Part shown: one piece after another, positions 22,701 to 30,704 of the stretch
Position numbering within the stretch: the first letter of the stretch is position 1
How the letters are laid out: each line of letters opens with the position of its first letter
DNA from: Mytilus edulis
Lineage: Eukaryota > Mollusca > Bivalvia > Mytilida > Mytilidae
Direction: 5' to 3'
Length of the DNA: 64,000 nt
Assembly: GCF_963676685.1 (NCBI RefSeq)
Contig: NC_092354.1
Location: forward strand, 72,652,178 to 72,716,177
Translations under genes and position numbers: made by a program
The notes under the pieces: generated by a model
Databases searched by the model: none
Told to the model about the DNA's origin: nothing
The model's input: only the letters and a program-made list of their open reading frames with translations

Positions 22701-25700
22701 AAACCTCTTACAGTATGATATGAATATTTTACTGTGTAATTTTGACACCTATATCTTGATTCACTGAACATTTACATGTGGTATTGTGCAACCAGTACAT
22801 TCTCAGGTTAAAGTTAGTATAACCATGCATTTGTAGTTAATCAACTTATAACTAAGTATTCATACATGACATATGTATTATAAGTCTACCTTGGGTTCGT
22901 GTTGTTTATTCTTTAGTTTTCTATGTTGTGTCATGTGTGCTGTTGTTTGTTTGTCTTTTTCATTTTTAGCCATGGCGTTGTCAGTTTGTTTTAGATTTAT
23001 GAATTTGACAGTCTTTTTAGTATCTTTCGTCCCTCTTTTTTAAAAGATAGGGCTTAAATTAAAATATTGTTTGTTTGCCCTTTACCTACTGACCCTGTAA
23101 ATTCGTTCCGCCTGAAAATCTTTTATTTGTATTTACCAGCAAGATTTTATTTTATTTTATTTTTTCGTTCCTACCAAAAATCTTATTTTTGTATTTCCCG
23201 CTCAAAACTTTTTTACCGGAATCCTCATGTTTTATCTTTCCCGCATAAGGTCTTGTCATTTGCTATCACGTTTGACATGAACACTTGCATTTCGAGTTTC
23301 AAAGCATTTGTTTGAAATCGATGTTGAAAGCTTGAAATCATAATATGACGAACGTTACTCTGTGTCTTTATACTCGAAGAGCAGGGTTCATTCAAACAAA
23401 CTTCGTCCAATACAAAGTTTTCAACGTTTGTATACAAAATATTTTGTAAATGGACGCTGTATCCTATGTAGGGATGGCCTTTTGTGATCCATAGATCAGG
23501 ATGATTATGTTAACGATGCTTTCAACCAGCATTGATATATTGTTTATATCTGACATGAACCAAAGGTCTGTAAAGTGGAGAATATTTGGCAGTAAAATCA
23601 CCATTATTTTCCATACAGATCATTTATAAATGCGATGTAAAATACGTGACAATTGAGTTTCAAGTCTTGAAGCATTTTTATTGGAAACACAGGCAAACAC
23701 GAAAAATTTGAACACTTTAGGGACTTTTTCTACTAGTAATGTATGTCTGCCCGGACATACTTTATCAGGACAAAGTTATCTCTTACAGAAAAACTTAAGG
23801 TCGAGGTGAGCGTACAATGTACATTGTACAGAATATAAGTGTAAGTTTAAACTCTGAAAAACATGAAAAGTTCCAGGCATATAAAAGTTGAAAATATACT
23901 GCACAACCCTATATTTTGATATTTGTTTTCAAAATAGTAGTTGATATAAATTAACTTCACATTCTTCATGATAAATTTTTTCAAATTTCCTGGGAATGTT
24001 AAATACTAATAGTCCCAGAAACTTATTAGTATATAAGTAAAAGCATGTATACTTACATAAAAAGAATACAAAAATAAAAATAAATGCAGATTTAGTATCT
24101 ATAAAATAAAATATTATACCTACCTGCCTACCCATGACAAAAAATGTTCCGAGCTAAGTTATTTTTTGGGAAAGAAAAATAAAATATTTTACCTACCTAC
24201 CTACCCTGTTTCAAAACATAGGGTCGGAAAAGGGCAAACAAACAATATTTTAATTTAGGCCTAGGCATAAATACGATTCTTGGCTGATTTCATGGTTCAC
24301 TTCATATTCTACATGCCACGGTAATTTGAACACAAGGTATATGTTTTTTAGTGTGTCTTATTATGTAGTGATGTTACACTATTGTATCAGATAAGGATGA
24401 AGGTTGGTACCTATTAAAGAGTTCAAATCCACTGCATTTGAATGCATCTCTCCTAATTCTCAGGAATTTGATATTTAGTAGTTGTCGTTTGTTGATGTGA
24501 TTCATAATAATTTTTGTTTCTTTTTTTTTTATATAGATTAGACAGTTGGTTATCCCGATTGAATGGTTTTGCACTAATCATTTTCGGGGACATTTATAGC
24601 TTGCTGTGAGATCAAGGACACAGTGTTGAAGATCGTACTTAGACAATCTATTTTACCTTTACAAATTGTGACTTGGATTGAGAGTTGTCATCATCTACTT
24701 GCAGAATAAAATATTCATTTTTTATGCTCCATCTAGGGGTATTTTTTTTTGGTCTATGGGTCCATTTGTTTAATTGTTCATTTGTTCATTTGTTGTTTGT
24801 CCATCTTTCTTTTGTCTGTCTGTCCATAGTTTTGATAAAGTTAAACTCCAATCAACATGTTGAAACTGAGTCCACATGTTGATATTTCTAAGAGTTGTAA
24901 CTCCAATTTTCATGGTCCACATAGTCTAGGGAACATTGAAAACGATAGTGCGGGTGAAGCATCTGTGTAGTATGGACACATTCTTGTTTGGTTTTTGTTT
25001 GGTTTACTATTTACTTGTGTAACTTATTTCTTGATATTTTGTAGGTTGTTATGACACTACTTCATATAACACAAGATCATGTTAATAGACTTAAGAATGG
25101 TTGGGATCTTGTGCCAGATGAAGACAAAGCAACAATTCATTACGGGAAACCACTAGATCTGTTGGTAAAGGAAGATAGAGATATCTTACTGGAGACATTG
25201 TTTAAGCTCAGTCTTATGAATAGAAACATTGGTAAGATCAATCCTGATATTGTATATATATAAAAAAAGAAGGTGTTTGATTGCCAATGAAACAACTATC
25301 CACAAGAGACCAAAATGACACAGAAATTAACAACTATATAGGTCAACGTACAACCTTCATCAATGAGCAAAGCCCATACCGTAAAGTCAACACAACGATA
25401 AAAGTACCCGAAATGACAATGTGAAACAATTCAAAAATGAAAACTAAAGGCCTAGTTTATTTACAAAAATGAATGAAAAACAAATATGTTACACATAACA
25501 TTTTAATGTTATATTTAACATGGGCATAAAAGAGGGAGGTTTGGCATGCCACAAAACCAGGTTCAGTCCACCATTTTTTTCTTATAAAAAATATCCTGTA
25601 CCAAGTCAGAAATATGGTCATTGTTATATTATAATATTTTTTTTTTTATTGACATTAAATTTATTACTTGTTCTTCATTTTAGATTGGTTTCCAGGCTGA
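10320..25700 (+). CDS. Six-exon gene, 383-residue protein of unrecognised family
   Basis: Exons 10320-10762, 12688-12831, 20751-20898, 22147-22359, 25045-25231 and 25684-25700 sum to 1152 nt, exactly 384 codons including the stop. Junction phases (2, 2, 0, 0, 1) all agree, and most donors are strong (gtaagt, gtaagt, gtaaat, gtaaga, gtaaga). The start is the first ATG of the open exon. The N-terminus holds a basic GRKRK, a possible nuclear signal, followed by an acidic Ser/Asp/Glu patch. The rest looks globular and mixed helical, with no signal peptide or membrane segment. I recognise no family. The weakest point is the end: exon 6 adds only DWFPG before tga, while another frame there runs about 24 codons and would need a different junction. 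Confidence 0.75.
10830..11113. repeat. Fold-back palindromic element in intron 1
   Basis: Long imperfect palindrome with arms at about 10999-11054 and 11057-11113, each holding gcatgaatattggggaata or its complement. The upstream segment from about 10830 repeats the 'attgca' theme. Probably a non-autonomous fold-back or MITE copy. No coding capacity. Confidence 0.85.
11601..11705. repeat. Second fold-back palindromic element in intron 1
   Basis: Near-palindrome of about 105 bp: the left end tgtagttttaacatgggta pairs with tacccatgataaaactaca on the right, around a short centre near 'ctagtgatagtgag'. Confidence 0.85.
11706..12687 (+). other. Remainder of intron 1
   Basis: AT-rich. The frame at 12225-12524 (-) has no recognisable content. 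It ends with ATTTCAG at 12687. Confidence 0.6.
12688..12831 (+). CDS. Unrecognised gene, exon 2
   Basis: Completes a Leu codon, then encodes NISLSYAIDFTQRIAFMLER, then LYRKKPTSKHLY and GALARMCYLQD. It ends in phase 2 (ga) before gtaagt at 12832. The last bases of the exon and its donor are the seed of a 51-bp tandem array. Confidence 0.8.
12821..13025 (+). repeat. 51-bp minisatellite carrying splice donor and acceptor
   Basis: Four copies of a 51-bp unit containing acag, then gacga, then gtaagtag. Donor GTs are at 12832, 12883, 12934 and 12985. From the second copy onward each unit has a pyrimidine-containing 'tttgtctacag' before gacga, so each regenerates an acceptor, a 5-nt core and a strong donor. 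Reading past the first donor meets taa at once in the gene's frame; open frames of 60-74 codons in other frames come from the period being a multiple of three. Confidence 0.95.
13026..13427 (+). other. Intron 2, left part
   Basis: AT-rich intronic DNA with no recognised element. Confidence 0.5.
13428..13575 (+). repeat. Dispersed mussel repeat family B fragment
   Basis: Contains 'gagtgccaatgagacaact' and 'ggccttcaacaaggagcca', the family hallmarks. Confidence 0.8.
13820..14118. repeat. MITE-like element with fold-back core
   Basis: Begins near 'ttttggatgtaacacgtct'. Its core (about 13969-14114) is an inverted repeat: atgactgtaata and gtggtgcacactg pair with cagtgtgcacc and tattacagtcat around a GC-rich centre, cccgctacgcgcg. 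Related copies lie at 40110-40275 and 52115-52380. Confidence 0.85.
14414..17920 (-). CDS. LINE ORF2: endonuclease plus reverse transcriptase
   Basis: An open frame of 1168 codons without internal stops directly follows the ORF1 stop in the same frame. It begins with an apurinic-type endonuclease domain: YLNVCGINSK, FTETKTDD, IGDFNART, SLVDYLIM and SDVHNR mark the expected blocks. The reverse transcriptase lies in the middle: KPVFKNKG, NQAGFRKGY, FIDFRKAFDTV, GVRQGENLSPFLFS and the catalytic YADDTV. Near the C-terminus, CTLCKSNIGDEFHLLFKC is a C-x2-C...H-x4-C zinc-knuckle-like motif. No Met occurs before GNMLIEL, well past the endonuclease start, so initiation at an AUG would remove much of the endonuclease. 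Function follows from the family: target-primed reverse transcription in the nucleus. Confidence 0.9.
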   Translation of the reverse strand, partial: DNTSDNHGPLNWTVDNLKFTYLNVCGINSKLLNPDFATLIKSYDILIFTETKTDDLDDLKLPHDYTFYAKHRKKCKKKSGGIVVVYRKHLTKFLNFINSESEFVQWVEISKNLSNLRENILLGCIYIPPENTRYTSEESFLEIEDELIKYSTDTKNIALIGDFNARTSTVSDYIIPDENLLEILDVNDFYDNDDNIFSYLHLKDKDIPLERCSKDRGRVNKYGNMLIELCKRSGIYICNGRLFADKHIGCTTCKDASLVDYLIMSPCMFDITSDFGIVDFKPMFSDVHNRLYFSFSFPSSNSLNNSHNHTINSNTYIRWDSTKTDDFTQVLTNDTSSSLQQLNDILNSIEIDTATSESVNGLVNDLGRVLLDTAETVFGKSKKKLHNPDHENKPWFNKECRIKRDAFHKSKSTYNKAKSDANKTALNHTAREYKKILQVNYHKYKDKCSNELRTLSKHDTKGFWKTLKKMSYTKKESPPIDINTFYDYFKDLNAGEEDDIHAPNLDINQISSNPIYDEILNGSITELEVLEAMKNLKNNKAPGSDKILNEFLKNSPPFFMSLYCKLFNIVLDTGIIPDSWTNGIIKPVFKNKGNPTDPDNFRAITLISCLGKLFTSIINTRLNFFANEISLISENQAGFRKGYATTDNIFVLHALVELYFSFGKKLFCTFIDFRKAFDTVLRTGLWQKLHLSEIKGKCFKVIFNMYQGIKSCVQYNGEQSEFFPCLIGVRQGENLSPFLFSIFLNDLEQYFRNLDGIPLELLKDKFENELHIFFELFVILYADDTVIFSETKEGLQHSLDIFQLYCENWKLKVNVKKTKVMVFSKRKPKENLKFTLQNDLLEIVDTYSYLGVIFKYNGTFFDTKKKLVDQAQKALFYIYKIIRNESLPIDLQFKLFDSMIEPILLYGSEVWGFENLKIIEKTHLKFCKRALKVRNTTPNFMVYGELGRFPLEIKVKSRMIIYWCKIVNNESKLCSLLYRLMLGLRPKSKYTFKWVNCIEAILNDTGIGYIFANQIGYCDKMYLKQILCDQFVQQWFSNIENSSRGQFYSIFKKDFTLETYLLKLPEYCRLWITHFRCSNLRLPIETGRWQNIPRHDRICTLCKSNIGDEFHLLFKCTYQNIVVLREKFLPSYYTVNPNYKKMEGLLSICNVQLYKRLSVFIKNIANMF
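17921..18514 (-). CDS. LINE ORF1: nucleic-acid-binding protein (Transposase_22-like)
   Basis: 197 codons starting MEIMLLEEKHHHEISDRM. An N-terminal helical, probably coiled-coil stretch is followed by a segment typical of LINE ORF1 proteins: NLIFGGI, then VHRLRKRRDGKPRNIIARF, then QYPTEISNRRKALIPKLKE. Such proteins bind the element RNA as chaperones. An in-frame stop lies five codons upstream of the ATG. The frame closes with TAG at 17921-17923 and stays open beyond it as ORF2. It is shorter than many LINE ORF1 proteins, so the 5' end may be missing. Confidence 0.85.
   Translation of the reverse strand: MEIMLLEEKHHHEISDRMRVVENYTQDIEIDSNNVREDFLKLQSHSMKYNLIFGGIQQTLDDDHEDTEAVIKNFIEKELEIPNADAIQFQNVHRLRKRRDGKPRNIIARFTNYRDHERVRKSVPNKLKTKPQFSVNQQYPTEISNRRKALIPKLKELQRRGTKASLIYDQIMVDGQPYNPSRDEPPNPIHNGRGNFC
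19330..19600 (+). repeat. Dispersed repeat family G, diverged copy
   Basis: Shares 'atcaggtgctcc.gaagg.taagca' with 38140-38560 and 49940-50350. Confidence 0.65.
19601..20750 (+). other. Intron 2, right part
   Basis: AT-rich, with a TA-rich run near 20545-20575. The frame at 20340-20621 has no recognisable content. It ends in a long T tract and AAG at 20750. Confidence 0.6.
20751..20898 (+). CDS. Unrecognised gene, exon 3
   Basis: Completes Glu, then encodes LGSVYQSEMRINNVDV, DLRLKGTLLNTEEED and HLVVSVIE. It ends in phase 0 before gtaaat. The frame stays open past the donor for about 24 codons, so the donor is supported by the match to exon 4 rather than by a stop. Confidence 0.8.
20899..21629 (+). 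other. Intron 3, left part
   Basis: AT-rich. The - strand frame at 21349-21546 is not recognisable. Confidence 0.5.
21630..21755 (-). repeat. Dispersed mussel repeat family B fragment
   Basis: Reverse copy with 'ttgttgaaggccgtacagtg' and 'tcattggcaatcataccaaa'. Confidence 0.8.
21769..21984. mobile_element. MITE with CTACTGTGG termini
   Basis: About 216 bp with inverted ends: left ctactgtggattcagtta, right taataatgaacccacagtaa. No coding frame. Ends of this form are common in bivalve non-autonomous elements. Confidence 0.8.
22147..22359 (+). CDS. Unrecognised gene, exon 4
   Basis: 71 codons in phase 0 at both ends, from LKHNSDSKEPVYKHKTRSE to MPGMIVSGTK. Includes LHSAALGQHAGELLLEWQD. Acceptor TCTTTCAG, donor gtaaga. 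Confidence 0.8.
22360..23050 (+). other. Intron 4, left part
   Basis: AT-rich intronic DNA. Near 22920-23000 it resembles transcribed mussel repeat text (cattttt.agccatggcgttg), but I could not delimit an element. Confidence 0.45.
23051..24260. mobile_element. 1.2-kb terminal-inverted-repeat element
   Basis: Left end 'taaattaaaatattgtttg' followed by 'tttgcccttt' matches the complement of the right end at 24215-24260 over about 45 bases. Both ends carry, just inside, an 'accct' segment and ctacctac-type repeats. The interior has no transposase frame (short frames only, 60-80 codons), so it is non-autonomous. Confidence 0.75.
24455..24695 (-). repeat. Dispersed mussel repeat family B, diverged
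   Basis: Reverse copy with 'gtagttgtcgtttgttgatgt' truncated and mutated. Compare 30705-30960 and 60215-60480. Confidence 0.7.
24696..25044 (+). other. Intron 4, right end
   Basis: Contains a short tgtctgtctgtcc/ccatttgtt-type low-complexity run (about 24720-24830), then the acceptor TTTTGTAG. Confidence 0.5.
25045..25231 (+). CDS. Unrecognised gene, exon 5
   Basis: Starts in phase 0 with VVMTLLHITQDHVNRLKNGW, then DLVPDEDKATIHYGKPLDLL and LLETLFKLSLMNRNI. It ends in phase 1 before gtaaga. Confidence 0.8.
25268..25500 (+). repeat. Dispersed mussel repeat family B
   Basis: Copy starting 'aagaaggtgtttgattgcca' in intron 5; includes 'atgagcaaagcccataccg'. Confidence 0.8.
25540..25640 (-). repeat. 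Dispersed repeat family C fragment
   Basis: Contains 'accaggttcagtccaccat' and 'tgtaccaagtcagaaatatg'. Confidence 0.7.
25684..25700 (+). CDS. Unrecognised gene, exon 6 (short terminal coding exon)
   Basis: After TCATTTTAG, two bases complete Asp, then WFPG and tga. The other reading (IGFQAEWISKKLKKWKSK) needs a phase-0 donor upstream, for which only a weak gtatat exists. The assignment of the C-terminus is therefore tentative. Confidence 0.5.
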
Positions 25701-26083
25701 GTGGATTTCCAAGAAATTAAAGAAATGGAAGAGTAAGATGTTGAATAGGAAATGTTAAACTCACATCAAGCTTGGACTAGAAATTGATGTATTCCCCACA
25801 GTGGATATAATTGCCTTCGTTTCTATATTAACGCCAAGTGTAGACAATCCAACTTTTGAAATCCTACATGGGGGATTTTTACCTTGATGTGAAAACCAAA
25901 ATATTGTCACTTCATCCTATGATTTAATAGATAGTGAAAAACATTACATGACAAAAATATGATGTATACTGGACACTTTTTTGTTGATGCATGTATATAG
26001 ATGTTAGTTTGATTTATATGTATTGTCACAGCATCTATCTTATTTATACAGAATACATTGAAGAACGTTCGATATGAGTGTTT
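25701..26083 (+). other. Probable 3' UTR and flank of the six-exon gene
   Basis: AT-rich and unique-looking. I see no convincing AATAAA in this stretch, so the transcript end is not located. Confidence 0.45.
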
Positions 26084-27430
26084 TTATACGCCCGTCTAAG
26101 ACGGGATATATTATGGTATTCTGTTGTCTGTCCGTCCGTCTAAGACGGGACATATTATGGTATTCTGTTGTTCGTTCGTTTAAAGATGGGACTTAGGGTA
26201 TTCTGTTGTCCGTCCGTCAGTCTTAGACAGGATGTATTATGGTATACCGTTATCTGTCCATCCATAGGTCTGTCTGTCCGTCCATCCATGCTCCACACTT
26301 CGGTCAATTACTTTAAAACACTTTCACCAACTTTTATGAAGCTTTGTTGAATTGTTTATATCTATAATAATTTTTTTCCTTAAAAAAGTGGGATTTTCCA
26401 GTTTTCGGACAATGAGTCAAATATGCTTCCATCAACTTTAATGAAACTTTGGTGAATTGTTTATATCTATTGATGTATATATGCTCCCTTTCGATTTTTA
26501 TAAATTTAAGATTTTACGTTTATGTGTTATGAATTTTTATACCCCCGCTTTAAAAAAGGGGGGTATACTGTTTTACCTCTGTCTGTCAGTCCGTCCGTCA
26601 GTCAGTCCGTCCCATGAAACTTTCGTCACATTTTTCTCAGGAACTACACATCCACCCTTTCTGTAATTTGGTATCAACATTTATATATGTCAGCCACACC
26701 GTGTGATGCGTTTTCAGATTCATCACTTGACAACTTCCTGTTTACCGAACACTTGTCTGATTTTACACATGATAGCCAAGTTGAAAATTTTCGTCACATT
26801 TTTCTCAGGAACTACAATACAAGGATTTCTGAAATTTGGTTTCAGGATTTATATAAGTCAGCTATACCGTGTGATGCGTTTTCAGATTCATCACTCGACA
26901 ACTTCCTGTTTACCGAACACTTGTATGATTATACACATGATAGCCAAGTTGAAAATTTTCGTCACATTTTTCTCAGGAACTACAATACAAGGATTTCTGA
27001 AATTTGGTTTCAGGATTTATATAAGTCAGCTATACCGTGTGATGCGTTTTCAGATTCATCACTCGACTACTTCCTGTTTACCGAACACTTGTATGATTTT
27101 ACACATGATAACCAAGTTAAAAACTTTCGTCACATTTTTCTCAGGAACTACAATACAAGGATTTCTGAAATTTGGTTTCAGGATTTTTATAAGTCAGCTA
27201 TACCGTGTGATGCGTTTTCAGATTCATCACTCGACAACTTCCTGTTTACCCAACACTTGCATATTTTTACACTATTAATATTATCCACTTGCGGCGGGGG
27301 TATCATCAGTGAGCAGTAGCTCGCAGTTTCACTTGTTATGCTTAAAAAAGGGTCATAAACACTTTCACAAAATTTTATAAAACTTTTGTGAATTGTTTAT
27401 ATTTGTTGACCTCAGCTAATTTCAAAGCTG
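26084..27430 (+). repeat. GTCTAAGACGGG element interrupted by a CCCCCGC element
   Basis: The left part (26084-26533) has about four degenerate ~45-bp repeats (gtctaagacgggatatatt, then ttctgttgtctgtcc) and tttgttgaattgtttatatc. The right part (27340-27430) resumes 'gaattgtttatatttgtt'. The segment between (26534-27339) is a different mollusc repeat, so the first appears to have been invaded by the second. Confidence 0.6.
26534..27339 (+). repeat. tatacccccgc element with internal 168-bp tandem repeats
   Basis: Begins 'tttttatacccccgcttta' and ends 'gcgggggtatcatcagtga' plus 'agctcgcagtttcactt'. In the middle, a 168-bp unit repeats (gtgtgatgcg at 26701, 26869, 27037 and 27205). Because 168 is a multiple of three, two frames stay open over about 200 codons; these are repeat shadows with no start or splice context. 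Confidence 0.85.
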
Positions 27431-27439
27431 AAAATATTT

Positions 27440-27600
27440 TTAAAAAAAAGATAACAACTATGGGTGACCGTACGGCCTTCAACAATGAGCAAATCCCATA
27501 TTGCACAGTCAGCTATAAAAGACCCTGAAATGACAAATGTAAAACAATTCAAATGAGAAAACTAACAGCTTAATTAATGCACAAAAAAAATCATTTAATG
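27440..27600 (+). repeat. Dispersed mussel repeat family B fragment
   Basis: Contains 'ggccttcaacaatgagcaa' and 'agaccctgaaatgacaaatg'. Confidence 0.8.
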
Positions 27601-27739
27601 CTTAAAGACAAGCTAAAAGTGAAACAGTATATCATGCTCTTATAAAGCAGCTCTTTATTATGTTTATATAACTTTTTGTTGCCTCAAAATTGTATACTAA
27701 AAAATATTTGAGCTATGTACATGATGCAGTGAAAAGATA

Positions 27740-28095
27740 CACAAGGTAAAAAGAGAAATCACAAAAAAATAGTGAACTCCTGAGAAATATTCAAAAAGTA
27801 AAAGTACCTAATTAAATGGCAAAATCAAAAGCTTAAACACATCAAACGAATGGATAACAACTGTCATTTTCTTGACTTGGTACAGGCATTTTTCCTATGT
27901 AGAAATTGGTGGATTGAACCTGGTTTTATTATATCTAGCTAAACTATCTAGCTAAACCTCTCACTTGTATGAAAGTCGCATCAAATTCCAATTTGTTGAC
28001 AACAATGCATGAAAAAAACCCCAGAAACAATAGGTAAAAATGTCAAACATAGGGGTACAGCAGTGAACATTGTGTTATAATCGTAGTCACTATAA
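27740..28095 (+). repeat. Dispersed repeat family C
   Basis: Long copy in + orientation, from 'aaagagaaatcacaaaaa' through 'gacttggtacaggcatttt' to 'aacaataggtaaaaatgtc'. Confidence 0.8.
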
Positions 28096-28170
28096 AAAGA
28101 ACAAAATTTAATGTAACACAGAAGCACAGGAAGGCATGCATCAAATTAAACGACCTCGTTCATTGCTTTT

Positions 28171-29285
28171 TAGCTCACCTGGCCCAAAGGGCCAAGTGAG
28201 CTTTTCCCATTACTTTGCGTCCGGCGTCCGGCGTCGTTAACTTTTACAAAAATCTTCTCCTCAGAAACTACTGGGCAAAATTAAACCAAACTTGGCCACA
28301 GTCATCATTGGGGTATCGAGTTTAAAAATAGAACATAGGGGTAAAATGCAGTTTTTGGCTTATAACTCAAAAACCAAAGCATTTAGAGCAAATCTGACCG
28401 GGATAAAATTGTTTATCAGGTCAAGATGTATCTGCCCTGAATTTTTCAGATGAATCGGACAACCCGTTGTTGGGTTGCTGCCCCTGAATTGGTATTTTTA
28501 TGGAAATTTTACTGTTTTGGTTTATTATCTTGAATATTATTATAGATAGAGATAAACTGTAAACAGCAATAATGTTCAGCAAAGTAAGATTTGCAAATAA
28601 GTCAACATGACCAAAATGGTCAGTTGACCCTTTTAGGAGTTATTGCCCTTTATAGTCAATTTTTAACCATTTTTCGTAAATCTTAGTAATCTTTTACAAA
28701 AAATCTTCTCCTCTGAAACTACTGGGTTAAATTAATCCAATCTTGGCCACAATAATTTTTGGGGTATTTAGTTTTAAAAAGGTGTCCAGTGACCCGGCCA
28801 TCCAACCAAGATGGCCGCCATGGCTAAAATAGAACATAGGGGTTAAATGCAGTTTTTGGCTTATAACTCAAAAACCAAAGCATTTAGAGCAAATCTGACT
28901 GAGGGTAAAATTGTTTATCAGGTCAAGATCTATCTGCCCTTAAATTGTCAGATGAAACAGCAGTAATGTTCAGAAAAGTAAGATTTACAAATAAGTCAAC
29001 GTGGCTGAAATGGTCAATTGACCCCCTAAGGAGTTATTGTCCTTTATAGTCAATTTTTAACAATTTTCATAAAATTTGTAAATTCTTACTAACATTTTCC
29101 ACTAAAACCACTGGGTCAAGTTCATTATAGATAGAGATAATTGTAAGCAGCAAGGATGTTCAGTAAAGTAAGATGTACAAACACATCACCATCACCAAAA
29201 CACAATTTTGTCATGAATCTATCTGCTGCTTTTGTTTAATATTCACATATACCAAGGTGAGCGACACAGGTTCTTTAGAGCCTCT
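28171..29285 (+). mobile_element. agctcacctggccc bivalve element with internal duplication
   Basis: Starts 'tagctcacctggcccaaag' and ends 'caaggtgagcgacacagg', with short inverted termini (agctcacct / aaggtgagc). The interior is duplicated: 'cttctcctc.gaaactactg' at about 28252 and 28704, and 'agaacataggggt' at about 28330 and 28831. The second copy has about 50 extra bases containing 'aagatggccgccatgg'. A third partial copy follows near 29090. No protein frame. Confidence 0.85.
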
Positions 29286-29399
29286 ACTTTTATTATACTA
29301 TTTTATTTATCTATGTAAAATCCACCCTTAAAGGATTGAAAGAAACCTGACCTAACAAAAATACATAATAAAAAAAAGCTTGACCTCCGCTGATTTTAA

Positions 29400-29605
29400 A
29401 AATTAAAAACAAAGATGACAACTATGGGTCACCGTATAGGCCTTCAACAATGAGCAAAACCCATACCGCACAGTCGGCTATAAAAGACCCTGAAATGACA
29501 AATGTAAAACAATTCAAATGAGAAAACTAACAGCCTAATTAATGAAACAAAATCAAAAAACTTCAAAATGAGGTAAAAAAAGACCAAAAGTCAAGGAACA
29601 GCATA
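29400..29605 (+). repeat. Dispersed mussel repeat family B
   Basis: Contains 'ggccttcaacaatgagcaa' and 'agaccctgaaatgacaaatg'; nearly the same as 27440-27600. Confidence 0.8.
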
Positions 29606-29640
29606 CAAAACACAACATCAGAAATTAAAGACTGAAACAT

Positions 29641-29951
29641 TTTATTATCATTTTACAGAATATATAACCAATGCGTAATAATAATACAGATTAAAACATA
29701 AATGATATATTAATACATGTAAAAATATGTCATTTTGCACTGAATGCAAAAAACTAAGTTAGGTTCAACCCTCAATATTGTAATCAGTAAAAAGATTGCC
29801 AATTGCACTAATATCACAGTATTTGTTGTATGCAATATGTAGTTCTTCACAGTTGTCTTCACCAATAAGATTGAGAATGGATACGGGGATAACAACCCAA
29901 CCAAAGGACACTAAACTGACCAAGTCTACCAATTGGTTAAAACATTCTCTA
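29641..29951 (-). CDS. Possible 3'-terminal exon of a - strand gene
   Basis: On the - strand, TTTTTACCTCCAG is followed by an open frame of about 62 codons (RECFNQLVDLVSLVSFGWVV, then VSILNLIGEDNCEELHIAY, then SAIGNLFTDYNIEG) ending at tga (29765-29767). AATAAA (the complement of 29641-29646) lies about 120 bases further on, as expected for a 3' UTR. I do not recognise the protein. A possible upstream exon at about 30313-30492 (LRLIEMNSLIQHVIFQL, then NREDTYWSAVTC) sits behind a GCAG acceptor, but its best donor is phase 0 while this exon needs phase 2, so the two cannot be joined directly. Confidence 0.35.
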
Positions 29952-30024
29952 CTGGAGGTAAAAATGTAACAAGTCATCGTCTTGTTTGAGCTTGTAGCAT
30001 GCATATATCAGTATATATTTGTTT

Positions 30025-30160
30025 AGGGCCAGCCTCCGGGTGCGACAATTTCTCGTTGCATTGAAGACCTGTTGGTGACCTTCTGCTATTGTCTGCTCTA
30101 TGGTCGGGTTGTTGTCTCTTTGGCACATTCCCCATTTCCATTCTCAATTTTATAGTCTGA
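30025..30160 (-). repeat. Dispersed mussel repeat family D fragment
   Basis: Contains 'gcctccgggtgcgacaatt' and 'ttccccatttccattctcaa'. Confidence 0.8.
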
Positions 30161-30312
30161 ATTACTCTTTATGGTGAGTAAATATAATAGTGTTGAGGTG
30201 TCACGTAATCGATGACATGTGTATCTTAACCCTAGTGGACTCAACTATCTGTATTGGAGTATGTGTACAGCATATTTCTCTAGAAATTGGTTAGCAGAGG
30301 ATTTATTAGTAC

Positions 30313-30492
30313 TGTTTTTGTAATCGTATTGGTCATTGCTGTACATGTAACTGCAGACCAATATGTGTCTTCTCTGTTATCTGAGTCAAATTTTGAAAGT
30401 TGAAAGATAACATGTTGTATTAAACTATTCATTTCAATCAGTCTTAGGCTTGGAAAATTGTTTTGAAGTTTTTGAGTGGTCACAAGATAAGG
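30313..30492 (-). CDS. Possible internal exon, - strand (weak)
   Basis: Open - strand frame after ACGCAG, starting PYLVTTQKLQNNFPSLR. The text looks protein-like (LIEMNSLIQHVIFQLSKFD), but the donor (ACA|GTACTA) is weak and its phase does not fit the candidate exon at 29765-29951. Could be an exon of the same unknown - strand gene with a missing exon between, or chance. Confidence 0.22.
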
Positions 30493-30704
30493 CTGCGTCA
30501 ATAGAAGTAGAGGTGGAACTCGTAATTACATGAGTGGCGAGTCTCTAAATACGTATGGTTTCTCTACATCGCAGCGGGAGTGGGAGCTAGTTATGGCTTG
30601 GAAATGTTGAAGGTTGTGGTCATATATATGTCTATAAACTGGAACAGCAATCAGTGCATATGATCTCGTAAAAAAACGAGTTTGATTTTTTATGTTAACA
30701 CATA

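Noticed and set aside
26687..27319. 210-codon open frame (and 191 codons in the next frame)
   Set aside because: It lies wholly within the 168-bp tandem repeats of a dispersed element; no splice or start context.
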